Positions 12,880-13,554 of a stretch of 13,554 nucleotides of DNA are shown here, piece by piece. Location: positions 1 through 13,554 of the forward strand of contig CABSLJ010000059.1 in the NCBI GenBank assembly GCA_902478455.1, in the 5' to 3' direction. How positions within the stretch are numbered: the stretch's first letter is position 1; every line of letters starts with the position of its first letter. Both the position numbers and the translations under genes were made by a program. The notes under the pieces are model-generated. The model was not told the DNA's origin, did not search any database, and saw only the letters and a list, made by a program, of their open reading frames with translations. This stretch comes from an uncultured Oscillospiraceae bacterium. GTDB lineage: Bacteria > Bacillota > Clostridia > Oscillospirales > Acutalibacteraceae.

Positions 12880-13554
12880 GTGCCTCAGAATGAAAAGGAA
12901 TGGCGTGCAGCCCGCCGCAGAGAGTGGCGCGCCGCCCGGCGGGAGGAACTCAAGCTGCCCGCCTACACCATCCCGGAGGAGATCGCAAACGCGGTCACCC
13001 ACGGCATTGGCGCTCTGCTTGCGTTAGCCGCGCTGGTGGTCCTGCTGGTCAGAAGTCCGGGAGACGCCAAGGCGATCACCTGCCTGAGCATCTACGGGGG
13101 AACCCTCTTCCTGCTCTATCTCATTTCCACCCTTTATCATGCATTGGGAGTGACGCGCGCCAAAAAGGTCTTCCAGGTGCTCGACCACTGCTCGGTTTTT
13201 CTCCTGATCGCCGGCACCTACACGCCCATCACCCTCCTGGTGCTCGACCCCGTCACCGGCTGGACGCTCTTTGCGGTGGTGTGGACGGCCGCCATCCTCG
13301 GCATTGTCCTCAATTCCATCGATATGAAAAGATTCCGGGTCTTTTCGATGATCTGCTACATCGGCATGGGCTGGTGTGTCATCTTTGCCTTTGGTCCGCT
13401 GTCCGGGAGCCTGAGCGCCCTCGATCTCTGGCTGCTCATCGGCGGGGGAATCGCCTATACGGTCGGCGCTGTGCTCTACGGCTTCGGAAAAAAAGTGCGT
13501 TACATTCATTCCTTATGGCATCTTTTTGTGCTCGCGGGGAGCATTCTGCATTTT
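12880..13554 (+). CDS. Hemolysin III / TrhA-family membrane protein, cut by the window edge
   Basis: 225 residues are visible and the frame is still open at the right edge. It belongs to the hemolysin III (PAQR/CREST) family of seven-helix membrane proteins, whose bacterial members (TrhA, YqfA) affect membrane energy and lipid balance. Family residues are present: E34, N37 and H41 in the first block, S83-T-L-Y-H87, D102-H103, and H210-x3-H214 with H224 near the C-terminus, so little more than the last few residues is missing. The GTG start at 12880 has GGTGAT (12869-12874) 5 nt upstream. An in-frame TGA at 12871 excludes an earlier start. The N-terminus carries an arginine-rich tandem repeat, EWRAARR at 7-13 and 15-21, not usual in the family. 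Confidence 0.88.
   Translation, partial: MPQNEKEWRAARRREWRAARREELKLPAYTIPEEIANAVTHGIGALLALAALVVLLVRSPGDAKAITCLSIYGGTLFLLYLISTLYHALGVTRAKKVFQVLDHCSVFLLIAGTYTPITLLVLDPVTGWTLFAVVWTAAILGIVLNSIDMKRFRVFSMICYIGMGWCVIFAFGPLSGSLSALDLWLLIGGGIAYTVGAVLYGFGKKVRYIHSLWHLFVLAGSILHF

Noticed and set aside
1..13554. Defence, CRISPR, prophage or transposon system
   Set aside because: No repeat array, terminal inverted repeats, integrase, transposase or nuclease-toxin pair is visible. The gene content is ordinary chromosomal housekeeping with its own promoters and terminators.

Overview
The window looks like chromosomal core and near-core DNA from a fairly GC-rich member of the Clostridia. An Oscillospiraceae/Ruminococcaceae-type gut anaerobe is my best guess. 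The reasons are strong AGGAGG-type ribosome sites, some GTG and TTG starts, U-tailed terminators, sigma-A promoters with extended -10 elements, and protein families typical of that class (TypA, PgeF/YlmD, PflX-like radical SAM, HxxxDG alcohol acetyltransferase with a zinc-ribbon membrane partner, Na/Pi-cotransporter with PhoU tail). This assignment is inference from style and families. All genes I accept lie on the + strand. I see no tRNA, rRNA, CRISPR array, transposase or phage gene.

Layout. Bases 1-200 hold no convincing gene. A good promoter (202-229) drives two small, related three-helix membrane proteins of DUF4870/Tic20-like type (281-646, 684-1082), followed by a probable terminator. 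Next is a short unlisted gene for a 55-residue cysteine-rich protein (1250-1417), with a 10-bp perfect inverted repeat directly upstream and a terminator overlapping its stop codon. An extended -10 promoter then starts a likely operon: SSAT-like GNAT acetyltransferase (1620-2126), HxxxDG alcohol-acetyltransferase-like enzyme (2129-3415) and zinc-ribbon six-helix membrane protein (3542-4252), closed by a strong terminator.

A 385-base intergenic region leads to a Na/Pi-cotransporter-PhoU fusion (4637-6313). Just upstream of it lie TTAACA-type repeats with an 11-bp period, as expected for a PhoP (phosphate-starvation) box. After a terminator come a LURP-one-related (tubby-like fold) protein with a probable TTG start (6510-7004), the ribosome-associated GTPase TypA/BipA (7187-9010), a divergent LysE-like membrane protein (9175-9819) and a DEDDh exonuclease with a C-terminal zinc ribbon (9948-10850). 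A strong terminator and another extended -10 promoter precede a tight pair: the laccase-domain protein PgeF (11030-11872) and a PflX-like radical SAM protein (11878-12798). The window ends inside a hemolysin III/TrhA-type membrane protein (12880 to edge) with its own consensus promoter.

How the genes work together: these are mostly independent housekeeping or stress units, each with its own promoter. The clearest functional link is phosphate, where transporter, PhoU-type regulator domain and putative Pho box occur together. The second is the acetyltransferase/zinc-ribbon membrane unit, whose joint role is unknown. I found no large novel system. The most interesting items are the Pho-box array, the operator-like palindrome before the Cys-rich microprotein, the acyltransferase operon, and a shared extended -10 promoter type.
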